Positions 8,660 to 17,713 are shown, numbered from the stretch's first letter. The stretch is 64,000 nucleotides of DNA from Roseomonas gilardii subsp. gilardii (GCF_023078375.1 NZ_CP095554.1:2220501-2284500); one strand, 5' to 3'. Notes: a model not told the origin generated them from the sequence alone. Numbers and translations: made by a program.

Positions 8660-10093
8660 ATGCAGGACAGCCCCGCTTCCCCCACCGCGCCGCGCGCCGG
8701 CTCAGAGGAGAGGGATTTCCGCAGGCCGCCGGAACATCCTTCCTCGCCCCAGCCTCCGGACCCCGCGGCGGTAGAGCGGCCGGACCCGGCGCCCGTTTCG
8801 CCGCCCCCCACAGCCCCTCTCCCGGCGGGCGAGGACGAGCTGCGCCGGCGCCTGCGCCGCCACAAGGCCCTGGCGAGCGGGCTGCTGCTGTTCATGGCGG
8901 CGCTGACGGTGGGGGCCTATGCCCTGCCGCCCGGCTGGTGGACCGACCTGCTGCAGGCCAGCGCCAAGGCCGGGCTGGTGGGCGGCATCGCCGACTGGTT
9001 CGCGGTCACGGCGCTGTTCCGCCATCCGCTGGGCCTGCCCATCCCGCACACCGCCATCATCCCGCGCCAGAAGGAGCGCCTGGGCGCCGCGCTGGGCCGC
9101 TTCGTGGCGGAACATGTCTTCACCGAGCGGGAGGTCGCCCGCGTCATCGCCCGGCTCGACCTCGCCGGCGTGATCCGCAACGTCCTGGCCGACGAGGCGA
9201 CGACGAGGCCGGCCGCCCGGGCCATCGCCGCCTCGGTGCCGCGCCTGCTCACCAGCATGCAGGAAGGGAAGGCGCAGAAGCAGGTCCTGCGCATCCTGCC
9301 GCGCCTCGCCGACGGCCCCGCCGCCACGAAGCTCCTGGCCCATGCGCTGCGGACGCTGGTCGAGGGCGGCAAGCACCGCGACGTCTTCGCCCTGGCGCTG
9401 GGCGAGATCCGCGAGGTGCTGCGGAACAAGGAGCAGTCCCTGCGCGAGGAGGTGGAGAAGCGCGTGCGCGAGCAGGGCGGTTCCGTGGTCGGCTGGGTGG
9501 CCGGGGCCTATCTCGCCAAGCGCGTGGTCACGGCGGTGAACGGCACGCTGGATGAGGCGCTGAATTCCGAGAACGCGGAAAGCGGGCTGCGTGCCGCCTT
9601 CGACGAATGGGTGATGCGGGAGCTGGACCGGCTGGAGCACGACCCCCAGCGCGCCGCCCAGATCGGGGCGGCGCTGCGCTCGGCCCTGCGCCATGGCGTG
9701 GTGGCGGGCTGGCTGGACGATGCCTGGCACCGGGTGCGCTGGGCGGCGGAGCTGGATGCCGCCAATCCGGACGGGCGGCTGGCGGCACTGGCGCAGGCCG
9801 CGCTGAACAATGCGGGGCAGGTGCTGGCCGAGGACCCCGGCGCCCGCGCCCGGGTCAATGCGGCGGTGGAGCGGATGCTGCTGGCGCTGCTGCCTTCCGC
9901 CCGGCAGCGCCTGTCCGGCTTCGTGGCCGAGGTGGTCAGCGGCTGGGACGCACAGACCGTGACGGACCGGATCGAGCTGCGGGTCGGGCGCGACCTGCAA
10001 TTCGTGCGGATCAACGGCACGGTGGTCGGCTTCCTGGTCGGCGGCGTGCTCTTCGCGCTGCTGAGCGCCATCGCGGGACATGTGGCCTTCTGA
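8660..10093 (+). CDS. DUF445 family membrane protein
   Basis: This 477-residue protein has a Pro-rich cytoplasmic N-terminus (about 65 residues), a transmembrane helix at about 75-95 and a hallmark DUF445 segment, KAGLVGGIADWFAVTALFRHPLG. A long helical region follows, then a C-terminal transmembrane helix (VGFLVGGVLFALLSAIAGHVAF). Members include E. coli YjiN; the biochemical role is unknown. The start at ATG 8660 could be later, since the Pro-rich leader is unlikely to be conserved. It is divergent from the zinc importer and could share the Zur-like operator. Confidence 0.85.
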   Translation: MQDSPASPTAPRAGSEERDFRRPPEHPSSPQPPDPAAVERPDPAPVSPPPTAPLPAGEDELRRRLRRHKALASGLLLFMAALTVGAYALPPGWWTDLLQASAKAGLVGGIADWFAVTALFRHPLGLPIPHTAIIPRQKERLGAALGRFVAEHVFTEREVARVIARLDLAGVIRNVLADEATTRPAARAIAASVPRLLTSMQEGKAQKQVLRILPRLADGPAATKLLAHALRTLVEGGKHRDVFALALGEIREVLRNKEQSLREEVEKRVREQGGSVVGWVAGAYLAKRVVTAVNGTLDEALNSENAESGLRAAFDEWVMRELDRLEHDPQRAAQIGAALRSALRHGVVAGWLDDAWHRVRWAAELDAANPDGRLAALAQAALNNAGQVLAEDPGARARVNAAVERMLLALLPSARQRLSGFVAEVVSGWDAQTVTDRIELRVGRDLQFVRINGTVVGFLVGGVLFALLSAIAGHVAF

Positions 10094-10120
10094 GGTGATG
10101 CGCCCCGGGCTCCGGCTCCG

Positions 10121-10774
10121 TCACGGCATCGCGCCCGTCCTGGCCTGGCGGAGCAGCCGGATCACCTCGGCATCCCGGGTCTGGGTGAAGTCCTCGTAGA
10201 AACGGCCGACCGCGCCGAGCGCATGCGGCCGCAGCAGCACCACGGCCTCGTCGCAAAGAGGCTCCAGCGCGGCGACGGCCTCCGGCGGCGCGACGGGAAC
10301 CGCCATGACGCGGCGGAGGGCGCCGGCCCCCTCCAGGGATTGCAGGGCCACCCGCATCGTGGCCCCGGTGGCGATTCCGTCATCCACCACGATGACGCTG
10401 CGTCCGGCGATGGCGAGCGGCGGCCGGTCGGGCACATAGGCAGCGCGGCGGCGGGCGATCTCGGCGAGCTGCCCCTCGGCGATGCGGTCGATCTCCTCGT
10501 CGCGCACCCCGAATTCGCGCCGGATCCGCTCGTTGATCACGCGCCGGGGCGGGGCGCCATCGATGATCGCGCCCAGGGCCAGCTCTGGAGCCCCCGGTGT
10601 CGGCAGCTTCCGGACCAGGAGGATGTCGAGCGGCGCCGCCAGTGCCCGCGCCACCTCATAGCCCACCGGCACCCCGCCCCGTGGAAGGGCGAGGACGATG
10701 GGCTGCGGCAGGTCCATCCCCCGCAGCCGGTCCGCCAGTCGACGTCCGGCATCCCGCCGGTCGCGGAAAAGCAT
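10121..10774 (-). CDS. Phosphoribosyltransferase family protein
   Basis: This is a 217-residue type I PRTase fold. The PRPP-binding loop VIVVDDGIATGATM is at about residues 118-131, and the flexible-loop region LALPRGGVPVGYEVARAL is near the N-terminus. This subgroup is usually found as a stand-alone phosphoribosyltransferase of unknown base specificity, or fused to a dienelactone hydrolase. Neighbouring genes give no hint of a substrate. It follows a small proline-rich frame by 42 bases on the same strand. Confidence 0.85.
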   Translation of the reverse strand: MLFRDRRDAGRRLADRLRGMDLPQPIVLALPRGGVPVGYEVARALAAPLDILLVRKLPTPGAPELALGAIIDGAPPRRVINERIRREFGVRDEEIDRIAEGQLAEIARRRAAYVPDRPPLAIAGRSVIVVDDGIATGATMRVALQSLEGAGALRRVMAVPVAPPEAVAALEPLCDEAVVLLRPHALGAVGRFYEDFTQTRDAEVIRLLRQARTGAMP

Positions 10775-10816
10775 GGCGAAGCCTCCGGCGGCGCGCGCCG
10801 CCTGTCGCGGGGGTGG

Positions 10817-11026
10817 CTACATGGTGGCGGGCGGCACCTGCGGCGATGGTCCCGGCGGGCTGATGTCCGGGCCGGGGCCGGGGTTCGGCCCGTCGGGTTC
10901 CGGCGGCATGGGCGGCGCGGGCTGCCCGGGCGGCAGCGGCGGGATGGGCGAGCCGGGGGGCAGGCCAGGCTCGGGGATGGGATTGCCGCCGGGCTGCGGG
11001 CCAGGGCTCGATGCGGTCGGGGACAA
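10817..11026 (-). CDS. Small proline/glycine-rich protein (69 residues)
   Basis: A TTG at 11026 is preceded at normal spacing by GGGAGG. It opens a 69-residue frame made almost wholly of Pro, Gly and acidic residues (PIPEPGLPPGSPIPPLPPG and similar), ending PQVPPATM. It has no hydrophobic segment or signal peptide. Low-complexity composition makes coding difficult to judge in GC-rich DNA, but the ribosome binding site and the short gap to the PRTase gene favour a real gene. Function is unknown. Bases 11027-11161 before it hold nothing recognised. Confidence 0.45.
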   Translation of the reverse strand: MSPTASSPGPQPGGNPIPEPGLPPGSPIPPLPPGQPAPPMPPEPDGPNPGPGPDISPPGPSPQVPPATM

Positions 11027-11161
11027 GGCGGTCCTCCCTCTGCGTTGACGAGGCGGCCGGTGCGCGATGGCAGGGGCGCGATGGCAGCGGCCGTCCTTCC
11101 CGGACACAACGCCTCGTTGCCGCGCGGGTTCGCCGGCAGGGGTGAAAGCAGGGGGGGTGGC

Positions 11162-12091
11162 TCAGCCGCGATGGCCGGGAGGCGGCAGGAAGGCCAGGAG
11201 TTCCCGCAGCGTTTCCTCCGGACATTCCTCCTGCGGCGTATGGCCGCAGTCCAGCGCCCGGCCCCGGACGTCGAGCGCTTTCTCGCGCCAGGTCTCCAGC
11301 ACGTCATAGAGCGCGCCGACCGTGCCGCGCCCGCCCCAGAGCGCGAGCAGCGGCGCCCGGACGCGGTTCCCGGCATCGGCGGCGTCGTGCTCCAGGTCGA
11401 TGCCGGCGGCGGCGCGGTAGTCCTCGCAGATGGCGTGGATGGTGGCCGGGTCGCGATAGGGGCGCAGGTATTCGCGGATCACCGCCTCCGGCGTGGCACC
11501 GGGGATCTTCACCTGCCCCTCGATATGCTGGCGCAGGAAGAATTCCGGATCGGCCCCGATCATCCGCTCGGGCAGCGGCGCGGGCTGGATCAGGAAGAAC
11601 CACCAGAAATAGCGGGTGGCGAATTCCTTGTCGGTGCGGGCATACATCGTGGCGGTGGGCGCGATGTCGAAGACGGCGACGCGCTCCACGGCCTCCGCAT
11701 GGTCCAGCGCCATGCGATGCGCGACCCGCCCGCCCCGGTCATGCCCGACCACGGCGAAGCGGCGATGCCCCAGGGCGCGCATCACCGCCACCTGGTCCGC
11801 CGCCATGGCGCGCTTGCTGTAGTTCACGTGCCGCGCGCCGCCCTCCGGCTTGCCGGAATCGCCATAGCCCCGCAGGTCGGTGGCGACCACGGCATAGCCC
11901 GCCCCGGCCAGGGCGGGGCCGAGATGGCGCCACGTCACCAGCGTCTGCGGATGGCCATGCAGCAGCAGGACGGGGAAACCCGTGCCGCGCGTGGCGGCGC
12001 GGATGCGCAGCCCGGGCGGCGCATGCGGCGTTCCGGCGGGGATCTCCACATCCTCGATGCGGAAGCCGGGCATCAGGCTGGCATCGGTCAT
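11162..12091 (-). CDS. Alpha/beta hydrolase, fluoroacetate/haloacetate dehalogenase-like
   Basis: This is a 309-residue alpha/beta hydrolase. Close family marks are LLLHGHPQT (oxyanion), GHDRGGR (nucleophile Asp plus carboxylate-binding Arg pair), LIQPAPLPE with a GADPEFF segment, CEDYRAAAGID with the halide-contact Tyr, and LDCGHTPQEE with the catalytic His. These match fluoroacetate dehalogenases such as Rhodopseudomonas RPA1163. One halide-pocket position differs: the usual His-Trp pair reads Trp-Trp (YFWWFFLIQ). The substrate could therefore be another haloacid or an epoxide. No haloacid transporter or regulator is adjacent. Confidence 0.75.
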   Translation of the reverse strand: MTDASLMPGFRIEDVEIPAGTPHAPPGLRIRAATRGTGFPVLLLHGHPQTLVTWRHLGPALAGAGYAVVATDLRGYGDSGKPEGGARHVNYSKRAMAADQVAVMRALGHRRFAVVGHDRGGRVAHRMALDHAEAVERVAVFDIAPTATMYARTDKEFATRYFWWFFLIQPAPLPERMIGADPEFFLRQHIEGQVKIPGATPEAVIREYLRPYRDPATIHAICEDYRAAAGIDLEHDAADAGNRVRAPLLALWGGRGTVGALYDVLETWREKALDVRGRALDCGHTPQEECPEETLRELLAFLPPPGHRG

Positions 12092-12157
12092 CGCGTCCTG
12101 TCCTCCTGCTGCCCGATCCTCCGCCCAAAGCCCGGGCCTGTCACCCTGGCTCCCCTC

Positions 12158-12688
12158 TCAGCGCGGCGGCGTCACATAGGCCTTGCGCCCGGACAGGCCG
12201 CTGCCCTGGCCGATGCGGATGCTGCCATCGGCCTGCGGCACGGCCAGCGGCGCGACCTCCACGCGGATGACGCTGCTGCCCCGCATGCCGAGCTGCCGCG
12301 CCACCATCGGGCTGACATTCAGGATGCGCTCGCCCCGGCGGGGAAAGCGGTCCCGCACCGCGACGATCGTGCTGCGGCGGTTGCGCAGGTTGGTGACGCG
12401 GGCGGTGGCGCCGAGGGGCAGGTCGCTGCTGGCCACGCTGTTGGACTGGGGATCGAAGATCGCGCCATTGGCCATGCGGCGCCCGGCGAGGTCCGGCGCG
12501 AAGACCGAGGCCTCCCCTCGCCGGATCTCGCCCGAACGGTCCGGGGCGGGGAGCATGCCCTCCGGCACGGCGGTCTGCGCCATGGCGGGGAGGGCGGACA
12601 GCAGCAGGGAAAGGGCCGCCAGGATGCGCATCGGGGCGGGCACCAGGGATCGCCGCCGCCCGGGAAGGGGCGGACGCCAGCTCCACAT
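12158..12688 (-). CDS. RlpA-like secreted double-psi beta-barrel protein
   Basis: A signal peptide (RILAALSLLLSALPAMAQ, cleavage after AMA) precedes one RlpA/DPBB domain: GEASVFAPDLAGRRMANGAIFD, then LPLGATARVTNLRN and VRDRFPRRGERILNVSPMVARQLGM. RlpA proteins are septal lytic transglycosylases or cell-envelope proteins. This one lacks a C-terminal SPOR domain and has no lipobox Cys. ATG 12688 has GGAG eight bases upstream and gives a long basic n-region; ATG 12631 begins directly at the hydrophobic core but lacks a ribosome binding site. Mature protein is about 140 residues. Confidence 0.75.
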   Translation of the reverse strand: MWSWRPPLPGRRRSLVPAPMRILAALSLLLSALPAMAQTAVPEGMLPAPDRSGEIRRGEASVFAPDLAGRRMANGAIFDPQSNSVASSDLPLGATARVTNLRNRRSTIVAVRDRFPRRGERILNVSPMVARQLGMRGSSVIRVEVAPLAVPQADGSIRIGQGSGLSGRKAYVTPPR

Positions 12689-12837
12689 CGTCAAGACTCC
12701 GGAATGGTCCGGAGGCCGGAATGCTACGGCGCGCTGGAAAGGTCGAGGGGGTGGGGCCATGGATCGGCCCGCCTCACCCGATCGGGAATGGCCAGGGGGC
12801 GGAGGCGGCCCGGGGCCGCCCCACACCCCGCCCGTCA

Positions 12838-13911
12838 TCAGCCCCGGCGCAGCAGGCGCTCGGCGATCTGCACGGCGTTCAGCGCGGCGCCCTTCAGGAG
12901 CTGGTCGCCGGCCACGAAGAGGGCCAGGGTGCGGCCCGAGGGGTCGCCCAGGTCGCGGCGGATGCGGCCGACCAGCACGTCGTCCTGCCCCGAAGCCTCG
13001 GAGGGCATGGGGAAGTGGTTGCGGGCGCGGTCGTCCACCAGCTTCAGGCCCGGCGCCCCGGCGAGCAGGGCGCGCGCCTCCTCCGGCGTCACCACCTCCT
13101 CGAACTCCACATGCAGCGCCATGGCATGGGCGCGCAGCACCGGCACGCGGATGCAGGTGATGCCGACGGGCAGATCCGGCGTGCCGAGGATGCGGCGGGT
13201 TTCCGCCACGACCTTCTGCTCCTCGCCGTTATAGCCGCTCTCCTCGTCCATCTCCGCATTGTGGCTGAAGAGGTTGAAGGCATAGGGGTGCGGCAGGACC
13301 TTGGGCTCGAACGCCTCGCCCTTGAGATAGGCGGCGGTGGACTGGCGCAGCTCCTCCATCGCCGCGGCGCCGGCGCCGGAGGCGGCCTGGTAGGTCGCGG
13401 CAGTCAGGCGGCGGATCGGATGGGCGCGGTGCAGCGGGGCGAGCGCCACGGTGGCGATGGCGGCGACGCAGTTCGGGTTGGCGATGATGCCGGCATGGCT
13501 GGCCATGCTCTCCGCATTCACCTCGGGCACCACCAGCGGCACATCGGCGCGCATGCGGAAGGCGGAGGAATTGTCCACCACCACGGCGCCGGCCTGGACC
13601 GCGACCGGGGCGTACTGCTTGGAAACGCCGCTGCCGGCGGAGAAGAGGGCGATGTCCACGCCCTGGAAGCTGTCGGGGCCGAGTGCCTCGATCACCAGCT
13701 CCTGGCCCCGGAAGCGCATCGTCTGCCCGGCCGAGCGGGGAGAGGCCAGCAGCTTCAGCGCAGCGACGGGGAAGTTCCGTGCCTCCAGGCAGTGCAGGAG
13801 CTCGACGCCGACAGCGCCGGTGGCACCGACGATGGCGACCACGGGCGCGCGCAGGCCGGCGGGTCGGTTCGGGGCGTCGCTCGGTGCTTCGAGGGAAAGG
13901 TCCAGGCTCAT
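12838..13911 (-). CDS. asd: Aspartate-semialdehyde dehydrogenase
   Basis: This 357-residue enzyme reduces aspartyl phosphate to aspartate semialdehyde in the lysine/threonine/methionine/diaminopimelate pathway. Evidence includes the Rossmann VAIVGATGAVGVELL at about residue 25, SAGSGVSKQY, NSSAFRMRADVPLVVPEVN and the catalytic Cys in ANPNCVA. GITCIRVPVLRAHAMAL and the C-terminal FVAGDQLLKGAALNAVQIAE also match. The N-terminal 20 residues are an unconserved extension, so an internal start cannot be excluded. It stands alone on the minus strand. Confidence 0.95.
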   Translation of the reverse strand: MSLDLSLEAPSDAPNRPAGLRAPVVAIVGATGAVGVELLHCLEARNFPVAALKLLASPRSAGQTMRFRGQELVIEALGPDSFQGVDIALFSAGSGVSKQYAPVAVQAGAVVVDNSSAFRMRADVPLVVPEVNAESMASHAGIIANPNCVAAIATVALAPLHRAHPIRRLTAATYQAASGAGAAAMEELRQSTAAYLKGEAFEPKVLPHPYAFNLFSHNAEMDEESGYNGEEQKVVAETRRILGTPDLPVGITCIRVPVLRAHAMALHVEFEEVVTPEEARALLAGAPGLKLVDDRARNHFPMPSEASGQDDVLVGRIRRDLGDPSGRTLALFVAGDQLLKGAALNAVQIAERLLRRG

Positions 13912-14284
13912 GGGGGTTCTGGTCTCTGTCTGGAGGCCAGCGGGCGGGAGCCTGTTTCGGGGCCCCGCCGCTGCCGGCGGGGTCCTCGGGGGTCTGCTAT
14001 GCCGCCGCGATCGCCGCGCGCACGCCCGAGGACGCCCCGCCGGGGGACGTCTTTTTGGTCGTAATGCGCTTGAGCGAGGTCATGGGCACGGGGCAGACGC
14101 TACGGAGGCGTCACGGGGCTGTCCACGGGAAAAGCCATGTGCCTGTCGCGGGGCAGGCCAGCCAGGAAGCGCGCCGGGCCGGAAGGCCGGAACCGTCCGG
14201 CGGCGAATTTCCACCACGGGGGCTGGCGCGGCGCCGCGTCCCGCGCATGCTGGGGGCGCCATATCCGCCCGGGAGCACGACACC
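13912..14284. other. 373-bp stretch between asd and ridA
   Basis: No convincing gene is present. There is a hairpin at 14031-14051 (GACG-CCCC facing GGGG-GA-CGTC) followed by TTTTT at 14052-14056. It would terminate plus-strand transcription, although no plus gene precedes it. A 28-codon minus-strand frame from the CAT near 14083 is noted but unsupported. The promoters for asd and ridA must lie here. Confidence 0.4.
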
Positions 14285-14641
14285 ATGACCATCCGACGCC
14301 TTGCCGAGGAAGGCCGCCTGTCCGGCGCCACCATCGGCGGCGGGCTGATCTTCCTGGCCGGGCAGGTGGCGGATGACGCCACGCTCGATGCCGAGGGGCA
14401 GACCGCCGATATCCTGGCGCAGATCGACGCGCTGCTAGCCGAGGCCGGGACGGACAAGCGGGCGCTGCTCTCCATCACCGTGGTGCTGGCCGACATCGCC
14501 GATGCCCCGGCCATGAACCGGGCCTGGGACCGCTGGCTCGACCCCACGGCCAAGCCGGCGCGCATGACGATCCAGGCGCCGCTGGTCGATCCGGCCTGGA
14601 AGGTGGAGATCACCGGCGTGGCGCTGGCGCCCGCCGCCTGA
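14285..14641 (+). CDS. RidA family protein
   Basis: This is a 118-residue YjgF/RidA-fold protein: IGGGLIFLAGQVADD, AEGQTADILAQIDALLAEAG, ITVVLADIADAPAMNRAWDRW and PARMTIQAPLVDPAWKVEI. The Arg of PAR and the C-terminal Glu correspond to the carboxylate-binding and proton-transfer positions of deaminating RidA proteins. RidA hydrolyses reactive 2-aminoacrylate/imines. This short form (YoaB/RutC-like group) may have another role. ATG 14285 is the only start that fits. A second RidA-family gene is at 29.2 kb. Confidence 0.85.
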   Translation: MTIRRLAEEGRLSGATIGGGLIFLAGQVADDATLDAEGQTADILAQIDALLAEAGTDKRALLSITVVLADIADAPAMNRAWDRWLDPTAKPARMTIQAPLVDPAWKVEITGVALAPAA

Positions 14642-14785
14642 CGGGCCTTCCGGTCCGGAGGCGGTCCTTTTCGCCTCCGGACCGCCGCAATCGCGCCAGC
14701 ACCTTGCCCCGCGGCAGGACGAGGATCGCCGAGACATGACGCTTCGCCACCACCACGCTGCCTGGGTCCGCCCGGCCATCGCGCC

Positions 14786-15811
14786 GTGCCGATGGATGAG
14801 GCCATGAGCGCCGCCTTCTGGCGCGGCCGCCGCGCCGTGGTGACCGGCGGGGCCGGCTTCCTCGGCGCCAATCTCTGCCACGCCCTGGCCGCGGCGGGGG
14901 CGGAGGTGCTGGCCATCGACGCGATGCTGCCCGGGATGGGCGCGCATCCGGGCAATCTGGAGGGATGCGGCGCCCGGCTGCTGCAAGGCGACCTGCGCGA
15001 TCCGGCGCTGGACCTGGAGGGTGCCCTGCGCGGGGCGGATGCGCTGTTCAACTGCGCCGCCCAGACCTCCCATGCCGGCAGCATGCGCGAGCCCCTGCCG
15101 GACCTGGAGATCAACGCCACCGCGCAGCTCCGCCTGATCGGGGCGCTGCGCCAGGCCGCCCCGGGCGCGGCGGTGGTGCATGCCTCGACCCGCCAGTTCT
15201 ACGGCCGCCCGCAATACCTGCCGGTGGATGAGCGGCACCCGGTCGTCCCGCCCGATGCCAACGGCGTCTCCAAATTCGCCGGCGAGCAGTACTGGCTGCT
15301 GGAAGGCCGCGTGCAGGGGCGGCCGGTCGCCTCGCTGCGCCTGACCAACTGCTACGGCCCCCGGCTGCGCATCCGCGACGCGCGGCAGACCTTCCTCGGC
15401 ATCTGGATCCGCCGGGTGCTGGAGGGCGAGCCCTTCGAGGTCTGGGGCGGCGAGCAGTTGCGCGACCTCGCCTATGCCGATGACGTGGTGGCCGGTTTCC
15501 TGGCGGCGGCGGAGACCCTGCTGGGCCCGGCGCCGGAGCGTTGCGCCGGGCGGGCCTTCAACATCGGCGGCGATGCCCCGGTCTCGCTGCTGCGGCTGGC
15601 GGAGCTTCTGGTGGACGCCGCCGGGCAGGGGAGCTACGAGATCCGCTCCTTTCCGCCCGACCGGGCGGCCATCGATATCGGGTCCTACCATGCCGACGAC
15701 CGCGCGTTCCGGGAAGCGACGGGCTGGGCCCCGCGCGTGCCCCTGGCCGAAGGGCTGCGCCGCAGCGTCGCATGGTTCCGGCCCCGCCTCGCCGACTACA
15801 TCCAACCCTGA
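14786..15811 (+). CDS. NAD-dependent epimerase/dehydratase (extended SDR)
   Basis: This is a 341-residue nucleotide-sugar SDR: GGAGFLGANLCHALA (about residues 22-36), the DLRDP acidic contact, NCAAQTSHAGSM, STRQFYGRPQYLPVDE, then NGVSKFAGEQYWLLE. In place of the usual catalytic Tyr-x-x-x-Lys it has Asn-x-x-x-Lys, a feature I recall from a subset of polysaccharide-locus epimerases. Starts at GTG 14786, ATG 14792 and ATG 14804 are all possible. The DegT aminotransferase follows after 22 bases, so the pair probably makes an amino sugar for surface glycan. Confidence 0.8.
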   Translation: MPMDEAMSAAFWRGRRAVVTGGAGFLGANLCHALAAAGAEVLAIDAMLPGMGAHPGNLEGCGARLLQGDLRDPALDLEGALRGADALFNCAAQTSHAGSMREPLPDLEINATAQLRLIGALRQAAPGAAVVHASTRQFYGRPQYLPVDERHPVVPPDANGVSKFAGEQYWLLEGRVQGRPVASLRLTNCYGPRLRIRDARQTFLGIWIRRVLEGEPFEVWGGEQLRDLAYADDVVAGFLAAAETLLGPAPERCAGRAFNIGGDAPVSLLRLAELLVDAAGQGSYEIRSFPPDRAAIDIGSYHADDRAFREATGWAPRVPLAEGLRRSVAWFRPRLADYIQP

Positions 15812-15833
15812 TCGCATCTGAGGAAGACCCCGG

Positions 15834-16978
15834 ATGAACGTGCCCGACCTCCTGGTGCCGCAGGCCGATCCCGGCGCCGGCTACCGCGCGCAGAAGGCGG
15901 AGATCGACGCGGCGGTGATGCGTGCGCTCGAATCCGGCTGGTACATCCTGGGCCAGGAGGGCAAGGGCTTCGAAAGCGAGTTCGCCACCTGGCTCGGGCG
16001 TGGCCAGGGCGCGGCGCAGCACGCGATCGGCTGCGCCAACGGCACGGACGCGCTGGCGCTGATCCTGCGCGGCCTGGGCATCGGCGAGGGCTGCACCGTC
16101 GCCACCGTGTCGCACACCGCCGTCGCCACCGTGGCGGCGATCGAGATGGCGGGGGCCACGCCGCTGCTGCTCGACATCGATCCCGACACCTACACCATGG
16201 ATGCGGACGAACTGGTGGCCGTGCTGGAGGAGCCGCCGCCCGGCCTGCCGCCGATCCGCGCCGCCATCGCCGTGCATCTCTATGGCCAGGCCTGCGACCT
16301 CGCCCCGATGCTGGAGGCCTGCCGCGCCGCGGGCGTGGCGCTGATCGAGGACTGTGCCCAGGCCCATGGCGCGACGCTGGGCGGGCGCCGGCTGGGCACG
16401 ATCGGGGATGCAGCGGCCTTCAGCCTCTATCCCACCAAGAATCTCGGCGCGCTGGGCGATGGCGGCGTGATCGCCACCGCCGATCCCCAGCTCGCCGAGA
16501 AGATCGGGGCGATCCGGCAATATGGCTGGCGCTCCCGCTACGTCTCCGACCTCGCGGGGGTGAATTCGCGGCTGGACGAGGTGCAGGCCGCCATCCTGCG
16601 CGCCCGCCTGCCGCGCCTGGACAACAACAACGCCCGTCGGCGGGAGATCGCCGGGGCCTATGACGCGGCGCTGGAAGGCGGCCCCGTGGCGCCGCCGCTG
16701 CGGCGCGAGGGCGCGACCCATGTCTTCCACCAGTATGTGCTGCGGAGCGCGGAGCGCGACCTGCTGCAGGGCGGCTGCGGGCGCAGGGGATCGGCACAGG
16801 CATCCACTACCCCGTGCCCGTGCATCTGCAACCGGCCTATCGTGGCCGCATCGCCCTGGGCCCGGCCCGCTGCGCCGAGACCGAGGCCACGGCGCGTGAG
16901 GTCCTGAGCCTGCCGATGTTCCCCGAGCTCAGCGACGCCCAGGTCGAGCGCGTCTGCGGCGCCCTGCGCGAACTCTGA
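15834..16978 (+). pseudogene. DegT/DnrJ/EryC1/StrS sugar aminotransferase, frameshifted
   Basis: This is a PLP-dependent sugar aminotransferase. The first frame from ATG 15834 carries NGTDALALILRGLGIGEG, HLYGQACDL, IEDCAQAHGA and the PLP lysine in SLYPTKNLGALGDGG, to about residue 312 (HVFHQYVLRSAERDLLQ). The expected C-terminus continues one frame over: RLRAQGIGTGIHYPVPVHLQ ... EVLSLPMFPELSD ... VCGALREL, stop 16976-16978. One missing base at the GGG of 16769-16771 explains the break; the uncorrected frame instead runs to 16907 in nonsense. Both halves are intact, so recent loss or assembly error is likely. Coupled to the SDR gene. Confidence 0.85.
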
Positions 16979-17007
16979 TCCGGCCCGGGGGCGGGAAGGG
17001 CCGGGCG

Positions 17008-17679
17008 CTACGCCACCCGGTGGTCCGCGGCACTCACGGCCACGGGCATCTCTTCGCCCTCGGCGACCTCCACGAAGCGTTCCCGCGTCCCATCCAGGGC
17101 GAAGAGGCCGCCGGTTTCGAGATCGAAGAACCATCCGTGCAGCGTCATCTCGCCCCGTGCCAGATGGGAGGCGACGGAGGCATGGGTGCGCAGGTGGTTG
17201 AGTTGCAGGGCCACGTTCTCCATGGCCAGGACGCGGGTAGCCGCCTTGCTTTCCAGGTCCGGATAGGATTCGCAGACGACGCAGCGTGCCGCATCGGCGT
17301 GGCGCAGCCAGGCCTGCACATTCGGCATGGTCTTCAGGGATTCCGGCTGCAGCAGGGCCTTCATGGCCCCGCAATCGGAATGGCCACAGACGACGATGTC
17401 GCGCACACCCAGCACCATCACCGCATATTCGATCGAGGCGGAAACGCCACCGGTGAACTGCGCCGTGGGCGGCACGATGTTCCCGGCATTGCGGCAGACG
17501 AAGATCTCGCCGGGGCCGGACTGCATGATCTCCTCCGGGATCACGCGGCTGTCGGCGCAGGAGATCACCAGCGCCTTCGGCTGCTGCCCGTTCTGCGCCA
17601 GATGGCGGTAGAGGTCCTGGCGCCGCGGAAAGACCTCGGTGCGGAAGCGCGAAGCGCTGCTGATCACGGAACTCGGCAT
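17008..17679 (-). CDS. Beta-class carbonic anhydrase
   Basis: This 223-residue zinc enzyme interconverts CO2 and bicarbonate. Zinc ligands are visible in SCADSR (Cys, and the Asp-Arg dyad) and CGHSDCGAMKA (His, Cys). GEIFVCRNAGNIV and GGVSASIEYAVMVLGV complete the family pattern. Length and order match bacterial beta-CAs. ATG 17679 has AGGAG at good spacing. A nine-base inverted repeat lies 35-60 bases upstream of the start and may control expression. Confidence 0.93.
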   Translation of the reverse strand: MPSSVISSASRFRTEVFPRRQDLYRHLAQNGQQPKALVISCADSRVIPEEIMQSGPGEIFVCRNAGNIVPPTAQFTGGVSASIEYAVMVLGVRDIVVCGHSDCGAMKALLQPESLKTMPNVQAWLRHADAARCVVCESYPDLESKAATRVLAMENVALQLNHLRTHASVASHLARGEMTLHGWFFDLETGGLFALDGTRERFVEVAEGEEMPVAVSAADHRVA

Positions 17680-17713
17680 GGGAGGACTCCTGTTACAGGG
17701 ATGAACATGAACG

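Noticed and set aside
10223-13234. 1003-codon plus-strand open frame
   Set aside because: It spans four well-supported minus-strand genes and has shadow composition (His, Gln, Arg, Gly) without motifs.
14031-14056. Terminator-like hairpin plus T5 between asd and ridA
   Set aside because: Not listed as a terminator because no plus-strand gene ends before it. The stem has a two-base bulge.
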